Position numbers and translations under genes: made by a program. A stretch of DNA of 64,000 bases, from assembly GCF_029871235.1 (NCBI RefSeq), contig NZ_SSOM01000068.1, positions 62,001-126,000 on the forward strand. Direction: 5' to 3'. Origin of the DNA: Pseudomonas sp. BN411. Its GTDB lineage: Bacteria > Pseudomonadota > Gammaproteobacteria > Pseudomonadales > Pseudomonadaceae. Of this stretch, positions 20,003-29,465 are shown in pieces (position 1 is the first letter of the stretch; each line of letters begins with the position of its first letter). The notes beneath the pieces are model-generated. The model was not told the DNA's origin and ran no database searches. It saw nothing but the letters and a program-made list of their open reading frames with translations.

Positions 20003-22507
20003 TCACGCCAGGCTGACCAGTTCTATGCGGACCGCGCACTTCTTGAAGTCGGTCTGCTTGGAGATGGGGTCAGTGGCATCCAGGGTGACCTTGTTGATCA
20101 GCTTGTTGGCATCGAAGAAGGGTACGAACACCAACCCTTGCGGTGGCTTGTTGCGCCCACGCGTTTCCACCCGCGCACGGATCTCGCCGCGTCGGCTGAC
20201 GACCTTCACCTCACTGCCACGGCGCAGCTTCAGCTCCCGTGCGTCATCGGGATGCATGTAGACCAGCGCATCGGGAACCGCCTTGTAGAGTTCGGGAACG
20301 CGCGCCGTCATGGTGCCGGTGTGCCAGTGTTCCAGCACCCGCCCGGTGCTCAGCCAGAAGGGAAATTCCTGGTCCGGCATCTCGGCTGGCGGCTCGTAGG
20401 GCAGCGCGAAGATGATCGCCTTCTTGTCCGGATAGCCGTAGAACTGCACGCCGCTGCCCTTGGTGACATAGGGATCGTGCCCCTCCCGGTAACGCCAGCG
20501 GGTTTCCTTGCCATCCACCACCGGCCAGCGCAGCCCACGCGCCTCGTGATACGCGTCGAAGGGAGCCAGGTCGTGCCCGTGGCCGCGACCGAAACTGGCG
20601 TACTCCTCGAACAGGCCCTTCTGGAGGTAGAAACCGAACGCCTTGGCTTCGTCATTGGCGTAGCCCTGGGCGACCTCCTCTGAGCCATAGGCATCGACTT
20701 GGCCATTCTTGAAGAGCACCTCGAAAAGCGTCTTGCCCTTGAGTCCGGGCGCCGTGGCCAGCAACTCTTCTGGCCAGACCTCGTCGGTGGTGAAGCGCTT
20801 GGAGAATTCCACCAGTTGCCAGAGATCGGACCTGGCCTGACCCGGCGCACTGACCAGTTGATGCCAGAACTGCGTACGGCGTTCAGCATTGCCATAGGCT
20901 CCCTCTTTCTCCACCCACATGGCGCTGGGCAGGATCAGATCCGCGGCCTGGGCCGACGTGGTCGGATAGACATCGGAAACGATCACGAAGTTATCCGGGT
21001 TGCGCCATCCAGGCAGGGTTTCCTGCATCAGGTTCGGGCCCGCCTGGATGTTGTTGCTGACCTGCTGCCAGTAGACGTTGAGCACACCATCCTTGAGCAT
21101 CCGACTCTGCTCGACAGCGTGGAAACCTGGCTTTTCCTGGATCGTGCCGGGTGGAACCTTCCAGATTTTCTCGGCGGTTTCCCGATGCTTCGGATTGGCC
21201 ACCAACAGGTCGGCGGGAAGGCGATGAGAGAAGGTACCGACTTCCCGGGCAGTGCCGCAGGCGGAGGGCTGGCCGGTGAGAGAGAACGGGCTGTTGCCCT
21301 CTTCACTGATCTTCCCGGTGAGAAGGTGAATGTTGTAGATCAGGTTGTTTGCCCAGACCCCACGCGTGTGCTGGTTGAAACCCATGGTCCAGAACGACAC
21401 CACCTTGCGCTTCGGATCGGCATACATCTCGGCCAGGGCTTTCAGGTGCGTAGCGGAAACCCCGGACTCCTTGGCCGCACGTTCGAGGGTGTAGGGTTTG
21501 ACGTAGGCGGCGAACTCATCGAAACCGATGTCCGACCAGGTGTTGGCCTTGGCGGCATTCTTCGCCTTTTGTTCCAGCGGGTCAGTGGGCCGTAGTCCGT
21601 AGCCGATGTCCTCGGCGCCGTGGGCGAACCTGACGTGTTTGTCGATGAAGTCCTGATTGACCGCGCCGCTCTGGATGATGTGGTTGGCGATGTAGTTAAG
21701 GATGAACAGGTCGCTCTGCGGCTTGAACACCATGGGGATGTCCGCGAGATCGAAGCTGCGGTGCTGGAAGGTGGACAGCACCGCGACCTTGACCTGGGGC
21801 GCACTGAGCCGGCGATCGGTGACCCGCGACCAGAGCACCGGATGCATCTCGGCCATGTTCGAACCCCAGAGCACGAAGGTGTCCGTGGCCTCGATATCGT
21901 CATAGCAACCCATTGGCTCATCCATGCCGAACGTGCGCATGAAACCCATCACGGCGGAAGCCATGCAATGGCGGGCGTTGGGGTCGATGTTGTTGGAGCG
22001 GAATCCGGCCTTGAACAACTTGTTCGCGGCATACCCTTCCCAGATCGTCCACTGACCGGAGCCGAACATGCCGATGGAGCCTGGCCCCTTGGCCTTTAGG
22101 GAGGCCTTGAACTTCTCCGCCATGATGTCGAACGCCTGGTCCCAGCTAATGGGCTGGAACTCTCCCTGCTTGTCGAACTTGCCGTCCTTCATGCGCAGCA
22201 GCGGTTCGGTCAGGCGATCACTGCCGTACATGATCTTCGACAGGAAATAGCCCTTCACGCAGTTGATGCCACGGTTCACCTCGGCCTTGATATCGCCGTG
22301 GGTCGCGACGACCTTGCCATCGCGGGTGGCAACCATTACCCCGCACCCGGTGCCGCAGAACCGGCAGGGTGCCTTGTTCCATTCCAGGCGGGTCATGTCC
22401 GATTCGGTGATGAGGTTGCTGGCGGTGCTGAAGATCGGCAGGCCGACGGCCGCAGCCGCGATGGCAGCGGCATTGGCCTTGGCGAATTCACGGCGAGTGA
22501 GTTTCAT
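20003..22507 (-). CDS. napA: NapA periplasmic nitrate reductase catalytic subunit
   Basis: The 834-residue molybdoenzyme begins with a twin-arginine signal (TRREFAK, hydrophobic to ~30). The [4Fe-4S] ligands are Cys48, Cys51, Cys55 and Cys83, and ARHCMAS supplies the molybdenum ligand Cys181. A C-terminal molydopterin dinucleotide-binding domain covers ~710-830. It reduces nitrate to nitrite using bis-MGD cofactor. The start overlaps the napD stop (ATGA), so translation is coupled. Confidence 0.97.
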   Translation of the reverse strand: MKLTRREFAKANAAAIAAAAVGLPIFSTASNLITESDMTRLEWNKAPCRFCGTGCGVMVATRDGKVVATHGDIKAEVNRGINCVKGYFLSKIMYGSDRLTEPLLRMKDGKFDKQGEFQPISWDQAFDIMAEKFKASLKAKGPGSIGMFGSGQWTIWEGYAANKLFKAGFRSNNIDPNARHCMASAVMGFMRTFGMDEPMGCYDDIEATDTFVLWGSNMAEMHPVLWSRVTDRRLSAPQVKVAVLSTFQHRSFDLADIPMVFKPQSDLFILNYIANHIIQSGAVNQDFIDKHVRFAHGAEDIGYGLRPTDPLEQKAKNAAKANTWSDIGFDEFAAYVKPYTLERAAKESGVSATHLKALAEMYADPKRKVVSFWTMGFNQHTRGVWANNLIYNIHLLTGKISEEGNSPFSLTGQPSACGTAREVGTFSHRLPADLLVANPKHRETAEKIWKVPPGTIQEKPGFHAVEQSRMLKDGVLNVYWQQVSNNIQAGPNLMQETLPGWRNPDNFVIVSDVYPTTSAQAADLILPSAMWVEKEGAYGNAERRTQFWHQLVSAPGQARSDLWQLVEFSKRFTTDEVWPEELLATAPGLKGKTLFEVLFKNGQVDAYGSEEVAQGYANDEAKAFGFYLQKGLFEEYASFGRGHGHDLAPFDAYHEARGLRWPVVDGKETRWRYREGHDPYVTKGSGVQFYGYPDKKAIIFALPYEPPAEMPDQEFPFWLSTGRVLEHWHTGTMTARVPELYKAVPDALVYMHPDDARELKLRRGSEVKVVSRRGEIRARVETRGRNKPPQGLVFVPFFDANKLINKVTLDATDPISKQTDFKKCAVRIELVSLA

Positions 22508-22800
22508 CAGGCATCTCCGGTGTGATTCCCGTCCACGGTCAGTTCGGTGAGCTCCGGATCGTCGAGGATTTCGTGATAGACCAGCGCGGCGTTGAGCACG
22601 CCCGGCAGGTTCTGGATGCTGTCGAGGGTCGCAAGAATCCTGCTTTCATCCCGTGCTTCGAGCACAACCACCAGCTTGCCTTCGGGGCTCTCCTGGTGGA
22701 GCTCGAGGTCCGGTATCCGGCGCAGGTTGTCTTTCACCGCGGCAAGCAGGCGGGGATGGAGATGTACGATCAGACTGGCGATGTGCAGAGATTCCGGCAT
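22507..22800 (-). CDS. napD: NapD, NapA signal-peptide chaperone
   Basis: The 97-residue protein begins [20 protein letters not shown] and matches NapD, a ferredoxin-like-fold chaperone. It binds the twin-arginine signal of NapA and holds back export until the cofactor is inserted. The second in-frame ATG (22800) is preferred because GAGG lies nine bases upstream; the first has no site. It overlaps napA by four bases. Confidence 0.92.
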   Translation of the reverse strand: MPESLHIASLIVHLHPRLLAAVKDNLRRIPDLELHQESPEGKLVVVLEARDESRILATLDSIQNLPGVLNAALVYHEILDDPELTELTVDGNHTGDA

Positions 22801-22854
22801 CGTCCTTGGCCTCATGGGTTCGATCTGACTATGGGCGAGGAGCGCGCGGGCGCG

Positions 22855-23022
22855 TTACACAGGCGGGCCCGGCGGCCCGGCGATCATCTGGTACATCCAG
22901 ACGATGAAGCCGTAGCCACCGACGATCATCACGGAAAGGATGGGAAACAGGCAGGCCACTAGGAACAGGAATAGCCGGGTTTCCTTGCGCTTGCTCGTGT
23001 CACCCCTGCTATCGGCAGTCAT
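22855..23022 (-). CDS. napE: NapE small membrane protein (55 aa)
   Basis: The frame begins MTADSRGDTSKRKETRLFLF, continues as one hydrophobic helix (~16-47, with PILSVMIVGGYGFIVW), and ends MIAGPPGPPV. The motif P-I-L-x(3)-V-G-G-Y-G-F-I-V-W-M is characteristic of NapE. It opens the operon 54 bases before napD. The function of NapE is not established. There is no napF between napE and napD. Confidence 0.9.
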   Translation of the reverse strand: MTADSRGDTSKRKETRLFLFLVACLFPILSVMIVGGYGFIVWMYQMIAGPPGPPV

Positions 23023-23177
23023 GGCAGCAGATCTCCGTCAGCAACAGGAGTTAGCCTAGATCATGCAGACGGAAGTGCAGCGAAGAGTAAGCGGAACCGA
23101 GTGCGACGAAAGCACGCGGCGAATCGACATGAAGGAATCGAGACGCCGCGATCAGAACGCTTTGGCAGCGATCAGCG

Positions 23178-24203
23178 TCACTGCCAGAAGCGCTGCTGGC
23201 TCAACCGTTCCCACCAACTCAGCAGCACGCGATCGACCGCCATGCTGGCGGCAAGCCCGACGCGCTCCTGCAAGCTCTTGCGAGCGGCGAAATGCAGATG
23301 GAACAGCTCCGCTTCCTTGGCACGCGCGGCGAGGTACTCGTCGCTGGTACTCAGCTCATCCACCAGTTGCTTGTCCCGCGCTGCCATGCCCAGCCAGACC
23401 TCACCCGTGGCGATTTCGGCCATATCCAGCTGAGGGCGATAGCGCCCGACGAAGCCCTTGAACAGCTCGTGGGTGGCTTCCAGGTCTTCCTGGAACTTCT
23501 GCCGGCCCTTGTCGGTGTTCTCGCCGAACACGGTGAGGGTGCGCTTGTACTCGCCGGCGGTGAGCACCTCGAAATCGATGTCGTGCTTCTTCAGCAGGCG
23601 ATGCACGTTGGGCAACTGCGCGACGACGCCGATGGAGCCGATGATGGAGAACGGCGCAGCGAGGATCTTGTCGCCGATGCACGCCATCATGTAGCCGCCG
23701 CTGGCCGCCACTTTGTCCACGCAGACGGTCAGCGGCACGCCTGCATCACGAATGCGCGCCAGCTGCGAAGACGCCAGGCCGTAGCTGTGCACCATGCCGC
23801 CACCACTTTCCAGGCGCACCACCACTTCGTCCTTGTCCGTGGCCATGGACAGCAGCGCGGTCACTTCATGGCGCAGGTGATCGGTGGCCGACGCCTTGAT
23901 GTCGCCATCGAAATCCAGCACGAACACCCGAGGCTTGTGCTTGCCAGCTTTCTTCGACTGCTTCGCTGCCTTGGCCTCGGCCTTTTGCGCAGCCTTCAGC
24001 TGCGCCTTATCCAGCACCGAATGTTCCAGGCGCTCGCGCAGGCCCTTGTAGAAATCGTTGAGCTTGCGTACATCCAGATGACCGCTGGCAACGCGGCGAT
24101 TGCGGCCACGCAGTGCAGCAATGGCTGCCAGCACCACCAGGATGGCCACCAGCACGGTAACGGTCCTGGCCAGAAAGCCTGCGTAATCGGCAAAGAACTC
24201 CAC
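23178..24203 (-). CDS. sohB: SohB-type S49 family membrane protease
   Basis: The 341-residue protein has an N-terminal membrane helix (~8-30), a basic/coiled linker (~60-95) and an S49 protease domain. The nucleophile motif is KVAASGGYMMA (Ser about residue 167). Another signature is ESGGGMVHSYG. The GTG at 24203 is chosen because GGGGGA lies five bases upstream and the membrane helix starts directly after it; the longer frame from 24374 is rejected. The napE start lies 155 bases downstream on the same strand. Confidence 0.9.
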   Translation of the reverse strand: MEFFADYAGFLARTVTVLVAILVVLAAIAALRGRNRRVASGHLDVRKLNDFYKGLRERLEHSVLDKAQLKAAQKAEAKAAKQSKKAGKHKPRVFVLDFDGDIKASATDHLRHEVTALLSMATDKDEVVVRLESGGGMVHSYGLASSQLARIRDAGVPLTVCVDKVAASGGYMMACIGDKILAAPFSIIGSIGVVAQLPNVHRLLKKHDIDFEVLTAGEYKRTLTVFGENTDKGRQKFQEDLEATHELFKGFVGRYRPQLDMAEIATGEVWLGMAARDKQLVDELSTSDEYLAARAKEAELFHLHFAARKSLQERVGLAASMAVDRVLLSWWERLSQQRFWQ

Positions 24204-24412
24204 TTGTATCCCCCTTGTAATCCCTCCTGGCGCCAGCCTTTCGGCGGCGCGACGACCAGCAAGCATAACGGCGCCACCCCCGGCTCGCCAGCGACTGGAA
24301 ACGTCTTCATAAACAGTGGGAATGCATTCAAACAAGCGTATGTTTTTTCGTTGACAGGCCCCGGGCTTCCCCATATCTTCGCGGAACTTTCAACCTCACG
24401 GGACGCCAGTAC

Positions 24413-25123
24413 GTGGGCAGTATCTACCTGATTCGACATGGCCAGGCTTCCTTCGGTGCCGATGACTACGATGTGCTCTCGCCCATCGGTATCCGCCAGG
24501 CCGAAGTGCTGGGCGCCCACCTTGCCCAACTAGGCCTGCGCCTTGATCGTTGCTACAGCGGCGATCTGCGACGCCAGCAACACACCGCCCAGGCCGCACT
24601 GGCGCAGTTCGACGCTGTCGGCCTCGGCGCTCCTGCGATCCAGATCGATCCGGCCTTCAACGAATTCGACGCAGACGCAATGATCCGCGCCCTGCTCCCC
24701 GACCTGCTCACCGAAGAACCCGAAGCCCTGCACGTGCTACGCAATGGCGCGCAGAATCGCGCCGAGTTCCAGCGCCTGTTTTCCAAGCTGGTGCTGCGCT
24801 GGGTCTCTGGTGAACACGACGTGCCCGACCTGCAAAGCTGGAAGGACTTCGTCGAGCAGGTTCGCGGCGGCCTGGAGCGCATCCTGGCCGAAGCGGACAA
24901 CAAGCAGAACATCGCCGTGTTCACCTCCGGCGGCACCATCACCGCCCTACTCCACCTGGTGACCGGCATCCCGGCCGAGAACGCCTTCGGCCTCAACTGG
25001 CAGATCGTCAACACCTCGCTCAATCGCCTGAAGTTCCGCGGCAGCGAGGTGACCCTGGCTTCCTTCAACAGTCATGTGCATCTGGAACTGTTGAAGGCGC
25101 CGGAGCTCATCACCTATCGCTGA
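24413..25123 (+). CDS. Histidine phosphatase (phosphoglycerate mutase-like)
   Basis: The 236-residue protein starts GTG at 24413 and carries the phospho-acceptor motif LIRHGQASFG (His about 9), plus a distal acid/His region near TSGGTITAL. These are typical of the histidine phosphatase superfamily branch 1. The substrate cannot be told. It heads a same-strand group (SCP2-like, APH-like, SDR) suggestive of acyl-CoA or fatty-acid metabolism. Its ribosome site is weak. Confidence 0.87.
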   Translation: MGSIYLIRHGQASFGADDYDVLSPIGIRQAEVLGAHLAQLGLRLDRCYSGDLRRQQHTAQAALAQFDAVGLGAPAIQIDPAFNEFDADAMIRALLPDLLTEEPEALHVLRNGAQNRAEFQRLFSKLVLRWVSGEHDVPDLQSWKDFVEQVRGGLERILAEADNKQNIAVFTSGGTITALLHLVTGIPAENAFGLNWQIVNTSLNRLKFRGSEVTLASFNSHVHLELLKAPELITYR

Positions 25124-25181
25124 GCCCGGCCTACTGCGGCCGGATAGGCCGCTGAAAAAACCCTAGAAAAAGGAAAACACC

Positions 25182-25496
25182 ATGACCAACGTTGCTGACA
25201 TCGTCAAAACCATGCAGTCCAAGTTCAACGCCGGTGCCGCCGCTGGCCTGGACCTGGTGTTCCAGTTCAACATCGAAGACGGCGACAACCACTACCTGGC
25301 AGTCAAAGACGGTACCTGCGACGTGCAGCAGGGCGACGCCGCCAACCCGAACGTCACCCTGATCATGGACAGCGCCACCCTGGTTGGCATCATGACCGGC
25401 GAAACCGACGGCATGCAGGCTTTCATGGCCGGCAAGCTGCGCGCCGAAGGCGACATGATGCTGGCTATGAAGCTTGGCGAACTGTTCCCGGTCTAA
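25182..25496 (+). CDS. SCP2 sterol-binding domain protein (104 aa)
   Basis: A single SCP2 domain covers the whole protein: FQFNIEDGDNHYLAVKDGTC (~25-44), then VTLIMDSATLVGIMTGE (~58-75) and KLRAEGDMMLAMKLGELFPV at the end. The family forms a lipid-binding pocket, so a carrier for acyl chains or acyl-CoA is likely. AAAAAGGAAAACACC upstream is a good ribosome site. It is followed by its own strong terminator. Confidence 0.92.
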   Translation: MTNVADIVKTMQSKFNAGAAAGLDLVFQFNIEDGDNHYLAVKDGTCDVQQGDAANPNVTLIMDSATLVGIMTGETDGMQAFMAGKLRAEGDMMLAMKLGELFPV

Positions 25497-25523
25497 GCTT
25501 TACGCTGAGATCCAGAACGAAGA

Positions 25524-25552
25524 ACCGGAGTCCCAGGGCTCCGGTTTTTTTT
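25524..25552 (+). terminator. Terminator after the SCP2 gene
   Basis: ACCGGAG/CTCCGGT stem with loop TCCCAGGG is followed by eight T. It separates the SCP2 gene from the next promoter. Confidence 0.93.
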
Positions 25553-25702
25553 CGCCCAATGCATGCACTGTGGGCGAATCAGGCAGCCTGATTGTGCTGC
25601 AACACCTTTGTCTATAACGGCTCGTTCGGCTTGTGACGCCCCCAAGGCGGCATTAGATTAGCGAATAATCTCGGGCCCCCATCATAAACAGAAGGGATAA
25701 GC

Positions 25703-26773
25703 ATGACGCTTACTGATCAGTCCACCCGCATCCGCGAAGGCGAAGAGCTCGACGCCGCCGTTATCGACCAGTACCTCAAGGCCAACATTCCCGGCCTGGA
25801 CGGAACGCCGCGCATCAGCCAGTTCCCGGGCGGCGCCTCCAACCTGACGTACCTGCTGGAATACCCCAACCGGGAATTCGTGCTGCGCCGTCCGCCCTTT
25901 GGCCACAAAGCCAAGTCCGCCCACGACATGGGTCGCGAGTTCCGCATCCTCAACCAGCTCAACGCCGGCTTCCCCTACTGCCCGAAAGCCCACGTGCACT
26001 GCACTGACGAGTCGGTGATCGGCGCCGAGTTCTACGTGATGGATCGGGTGAAGGGCGTGATCCTGCGGGCTGACCTGCCGGCCGACCTGAAGCTTGAAGA
26101 AAGCCAGGCCCGCGAACTGTGCCTGAGCTTCATCGACAAGCTGGTTGAGCTTCACAACGTCGACTACAACGCCTGCGGCCTGGGCGACCTGGGCAAGCCG
26201 GAAGGCTACGTGCAACGCCAGATCGCCGGTTGGAGCGACCGCTATGAGAAAGCCCTGACTCCGGACGCACCGACCTGGGAGCCGGTCAAGGCCTGGCTCA
26301 AGGACAAGATGCCCGCCGACCACCACAAGCCGGCCATCGTCCACAACGACTACCGCTTCGACAACGTGATCCTCGACCCGGCCAACCCGATGAAGATCAT
26401 CGGCGTGCTGGACTGGGAGCTCACCACCATCGGCGATCCGCTGATGGACCTGGGCAACACCCTCGCCTACTGGATCGAGGCAAAGGACCCGGCCCCGGTG
26501 CAACTGATGCGCCGCCAGCCGAGCCATCTGCCGGGCATGCTCACCCGCCAGGAGTTCGCCGACTATTACGCCGAACGCGCCGGCCTGCCGCCCATCACCA
26601 ACCTCGACTTCTACTACACCTACGGCCTGTTCCGCCTGGCTGGCATCGTGCAGCAGATCTACTACCGCTATTTCCACGGACAGACCCAGGACAAGCGCTT
26701 CGCCCAGTTCATCCACATGAACAAGCTGCTGGAGCAGATGAGCCTGCAAGTCATCAAGCAATCACGGCTGTAA
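25703..26773 (+). CDS. APH/ACAD10-like phosphotransferase family protein
   Basis: The 356-residue kinase-like protein has a nucleotide loop region FPGGASNLTYLLE (~36-48) and the catalytic motif IVHNDYRFDNVILD (~213-226), followed by IGVLDWELTTIGDP (~233-246), the metal-binding D. This resembles the kinase domain of ACAD10/11, which phosphorylates 4-hydroxyacyl-CoA, rather than antibiotic kinases. The following SDR gene, 25 bases on, supports a role in unusual fatty-acid breakdown (inference). AAGGGATAAGC is a good ribosome site. Confidence 0.88.
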   Translation: MTLTDQSTRIREGEELDAAVIDQYLKANIPGLDGTPRISQFPGGASNLTYLLEYPNREFVLRRPPFGHKAKSAHDMGREFRILNQLNAGFPYCPKAHVHCTDESVIGAEFYVMDRVKGVILRADLPADLKLEESQARELCLSFIDKLVELHNVDYNACGLGDLGKPEGYVQRQIAGWSDRYEKALTPDAPTWEPVKAWLKDKMPADHHKPAIVHNDYRFDNVILDPANPMKIIGVLDWELTTIGDPLMDLGNTLAYWIEAKDPAPVQLMRRQPSHLPGMLTRQEFADYYAERAGLPPITNLDFYYTYGLFRLAGIVQQIYYRYFHGQTQDKRFAQFIHMNKLLEQMSLQVIKQSRL

Positions 26774-26798
26774 ACCGGCTTACAACAAGGGGAATCCC

Positions 26799-27566
26799 AT
26801 GTCCAAGACTAACCTGTTCGACCTCGACGGCAAGATCGCCTTCGTTTCCGGCGCCAGCCGCGGTATCGGTGAATCCATCGCCAAGCTGCTGGCCCAGCAA
26901 GGCGCCCACGTGATCGTCTCCAGCCGCAAGATCGAGGGCTGCCAGGCCGTTGCCGATGCCATCATCGCCGAGGGTGGCAAGGCCACCGCCATCGCCTGCC
27001 ATATCGGTGAAATGGAGCAGATCCAGAGCGTCTTCGCCGAGATCCGCGAGAAGTTCGGCCGCCTCGACATCCTGGTCAACAACGCCGCCACCAACCCGCA
27101 GTTCTGCAACGTGCTGGACACCGACCTCTCGGCCTTCCAGAAAACCGTGGACGTCAACATCCGTGGCTACTACTTCATGTCCATCGAAGGCGGCAAGCTG
27201 ATGAAGCAGAACGGTGGTGGCAGCATCATCAACGTCGCGTCCATCAACGGTGTTTCCCCGGGCGAGTTCCAGGGCATCTATTCCGTGACCAAGGCCGCCG
27301 TGATCAGCATGACCAAGGTGTTCGCCAAGGAATGCGCCCAGTTCGGCATCCGCTGCAACGCCCTGCTCCCGGGCCTGACCGACACCAAGTTCGCCTCGGC
27401 CCTGGTGAAGAACGATGCCATCCGCGAAGTCGCCCTGCAGCGCATCCCGCTGAAGCGCGTGGCTGACCCGAGCGAAATGGCCGGTGCCGTGCTGTATCTG
27501 GCCAGTGCTGCCTCCAGCTACACCACCGGCGTTGCCCTCAACGTCGACGGCGGCTTCCTCTCCTGA
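26799..27566 (+). CDS. Short-chain dehydrogenase/reductase
   Basis: The 255-residue SDR has the NAD(P) loop SGASRGIGESIA (~16-27), NNAATNP (~89), catalytic Ser in NVASING and Y-x3-K in YSVTKAA (~157-163), and the C-terminal TGVALNVDGGFLS. It probably acts on a hydroxyacyl or keto intermediate together with the upstream kinase-like gene. A strong AAGGGG ribosome site precedes ATG 26799, and a terminator follows at once. Confidence 0.93.
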   Translation: MSKTNLFDLDGKIAFVSGASRGIGESIAKLLAQQGAHVIVSSRKIEGCQAVADAIIAEGGKATAIACHIGEMEQIQSVFAEIREKFGRLDILVNNAATNPQFCNVLDTDLSAFQKTVDVNIRGYYFMSIEGGKLMKQNGGGSIINVASINGVSPGEFQGIYSVTKAAVISMTKVFAKECAQFGIRCNALLPGLTDTKFASALVKNDAIREVALQRIPLKRVADPSEMAGAVLYLASAASSYTTGVALNVDGGFLS

Positions 27567-27580
27567 GGATCACGCCCATG

Positions 27581-27610
27581 AAAAAAGGGAGCCTGATGGC
27601 TCCCTTTTTT
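27581..27610 (+). terminator. Terminator after the SDR gene
   Basis: The stem GGGAGCC/GGCTCCC is flanked by A6 and T6, 14 bases after the stop. Confidence 0.95.
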
Positions 27611-27691
27611 CATGCCTGCAATTTCGTGGAACCGAACATACGAACGACTGCGCTTCTTCTGGCCCCGGACACCGATAGAGCCTGCTCTCCC

Positions 27692-27918
27692 GGTTCACCA
27701 TTCGAGGCCCCGCATGGCGCCGCTGGTGGATGAAAAAAGCGCCATCCACCCTACAGGGCTAGCGCATGATCTCTGCACCTGGCTCATGACCGAACGTGTA
27801 GGAGCGAGCTTGCTCGCGAACAGAGCCGTAGGGTGGACCACGCTTCACCGGTCCACCATTCGTGGCCCGGCATAGCGCCGCTGGTGGATGAAAAAGCGCC
27901 ATCCACCCTACAGGGCTA
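27692..27918. repeat. Pair of ~70-bp direct repeats flanking a Pseudomonas REP
   Basis: Two near-identical ~70-bp copies lie at 27692-27761 and 27850-27918; each includes GCGCCGCTGGTGGATGAAAA and GCGCCATCCACCCTACAGGG. Between them, 27797-27820 (TGTAGGAGCGAGCTTGCTCG then CGAA) is the palindromic REP common in Pseudomonas. A further GTAGGGTGGACC/GGTCCACC inverted pair overlaps the second copy. The 368-base gap 27567-27934 holds only the terminator and these repeats; no gene is seen. Confidence 0.85.
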
Positions 27919-27934
27919 TGGCGTTGTCCTGGAA

Positions 27935-28585
27935 TCAGCGCCAGTCCTTCAACGCTTCCTTGGCCACCGGGTTCAGCGGCTGGGCCAGCAGGCCGGTGGG
28001 TGACAGGCTCACCGAATAGACCGCGCCATCAGCCATGGGCAGATAGGTCACCCGCTGCGCCTCGGGCACGAAGAGGAAGAAGTCACGCTGGGCCATACGT
28101 AGCCAGCGCCAAAAGTCGACGCCGTAGAGGCTGCTCGCCAGCTGCGCGCGCGGATGCTGGGCCAGGTTCTGCTGTTCGATGGCCAGGAAGCGGCCCGACA
28201 GACGCTCCAGGCGATAGCCCGGTTGCAGCCCCAGCAGGTTGCCCAGTCCTTTCCACTTGAACAGCCGCGCATCCAGTTGCCAGAGGTCGCCATCCAGCAG
28301 CACCTCGCGCTCGATGGCCCCTTCCAGCAGGGTGACCTCATAGCTCTGCGGCCCCAGGGACTTGAAGCTCAGGGTCACCAGCGGCTTGTCTTCGGGAAGC
28401 GCGTCGTAGCTCCACAGGTCCCGGGCGACCAGCGCTACCAGCAGCGCCAGGGCCAGGAAAGCGAGGCCGCAGGTGCCACGAAGCCAGCCGAGAAACCAGC
28501 TGCGATCGAAGAGGATGCGTCCGGCTACGACCGCGACCAACACTGCCAGCAGGGCGGCTGCCCAGGCCAGGCCGTCATACTGCAT
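27935..28585 (-). CDS. Membrane-anchored hypothetical protein
   Basis: The 216-residue protein has two N-terminal membrane helices (~5-25 and ~33-57) and a soluble C-terminal domain (~65-215) rich in Leu and Trp, with GDLWQLDARLFKWKGLGNLL near the middle. The ATG at 28585 is preferred over the one three codons upstream because AGGA lies nine bases before it. I recognise it only as a conserved Pseudomonas protein of unknown function. It is divergent from a TauE/SafE exporter. Confidence 0.7.
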   Translation of the reverse strand: MQYDGLAWAAALLAVLVAVVAGRILFDRSWFLGWLRGTCGLAFLALALLVALVARDLWSYDALPEDKPLVTLSFKSLGPQSYEVTLLEGAIEREVLLDGDLWQLDARLFKWKGLGNLLGLQPGYRLERLSGRFLAIEQQNLAQHPRAQLASSLYGVDFWRWLRMAQRDFFLFVPEAQRVTYLPMADGAVYSVSLSPTGLLAQPLNPVAKEALKDWR

Positions 28586-28685
28586 GGAGCCCATTCCTTA
28601 TGCTTGAAAATGCCGGCATTATGCGCAACTCCCCCCGCCGCAGCCACAAGCCACGCGGCAGTTGTAGACACGGACCTCGTTTTCC

Positions 28686-29465
28686 ATGCCAATCCCCTTC
28701 GAGCTGGCGGTCGATCCCGCCACCCTGGCGATTCTCGCCGCTGTTGCCTTCCTTGCCGGATTCATCGATGCCATCGCTGGCGGCGGCGGCCTGCTGACCA
28801 TCCCTGCCCTGCTCACCGCCGGCCTGCCACCCCACCTGGTGCTGGGCACCAACAAGCTCTGCGCCACCTTCGGCTCAGCCACTGCCAGCTACACCTTCTA
28901 CCGCCGCAAGTTGTTCGACCCGTCGAAATGGCGCAATGCGCTGATCGCAACCGCCATCGGCGCGGCCCTAGGCGCGGTGATCGCCCACTGGCTGCCCGCC
29001 GAATGGCTCAATCAGATGCTGCCGGTGGTGGTATTCGGATGTGGCCTCTACCTGCTGTTCGGCAAGACCCCGGATGTCCAGCACCATGAGGACGCGCCCA
29101 TCGCCCGTCGTCGTCAATGGCCCCAAGGGCTTGGCCTCGGGTTCTACGACGGTGTCGCCGGCCCCGGCACGGGCGCCTTCTGGACGGTCAGCAGCCTGCT
29201 GCTCTATCCCCTGGACCTGGTGCGTGCCAGCGGCGTTGCCCGCAGCATGAACTTCGTCAGCAACGCCATGGCACTGGTGGTCTTCATCGCCGCTGGCCAG
29301 GTGGCCTGGGCACTGGGGATCAGCATGGGCATCGCACTCATGGCGGGCGCCTTCCTCGGCGCGCGCACCGCCATCCAGGGCGGTGCCAAGTTCATCCGCC
29401 CGGTGTTCATCATGGTGGTGTTGGCGCTGACCGCGCGCCTAGTGTGGCAGCACTGGTTCGGCTAA
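28686..29465 (+). CDS. TauE/SafE family sulfite/organosulfonate exporter-like protein
   Basis: The 259-residue protein has about eight membrane helices in two repeats. The family motif [17 protein letters not shown] is near residues 26-42, echoed by [15 protein letters not shown] (~155-169). The family moves small anions such as sulfite or sulfoacetate; the substrate is uncertain here. Its last 27 bases overlap the convergent nudC 3' end. Confidence 0.88.
   Translation: MPIPFELAVDPATLAILAAVAFLAGFIDAIAGGGGLLTIPALLTAGLPPHLVLGTNKLCATFGSATASYTFYRRKLFDPSKWRNALIATAIGAALGAVIAHWLPAEWLNQMLPVVVFGCGLYLLFGKTPDVQHHEDAPIARRRQWPQGLGLGFYDGVAGPGTGAFWTVSSLLLYPLDLVRASGVARSMNFVSNAMALVVFIAAGQVAWALGISMGIALMAGAFLGARTAIQGGAKFIRPVFIMVVLALTARLVWQHWFG

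Noticed and set aside
23023-23177. ANR/FNR box for the nap operon
   Set aside because: No TTGAT-N4-ATCAA-like sequence was found; GATC-containing words there are part of unrelated short repeats.
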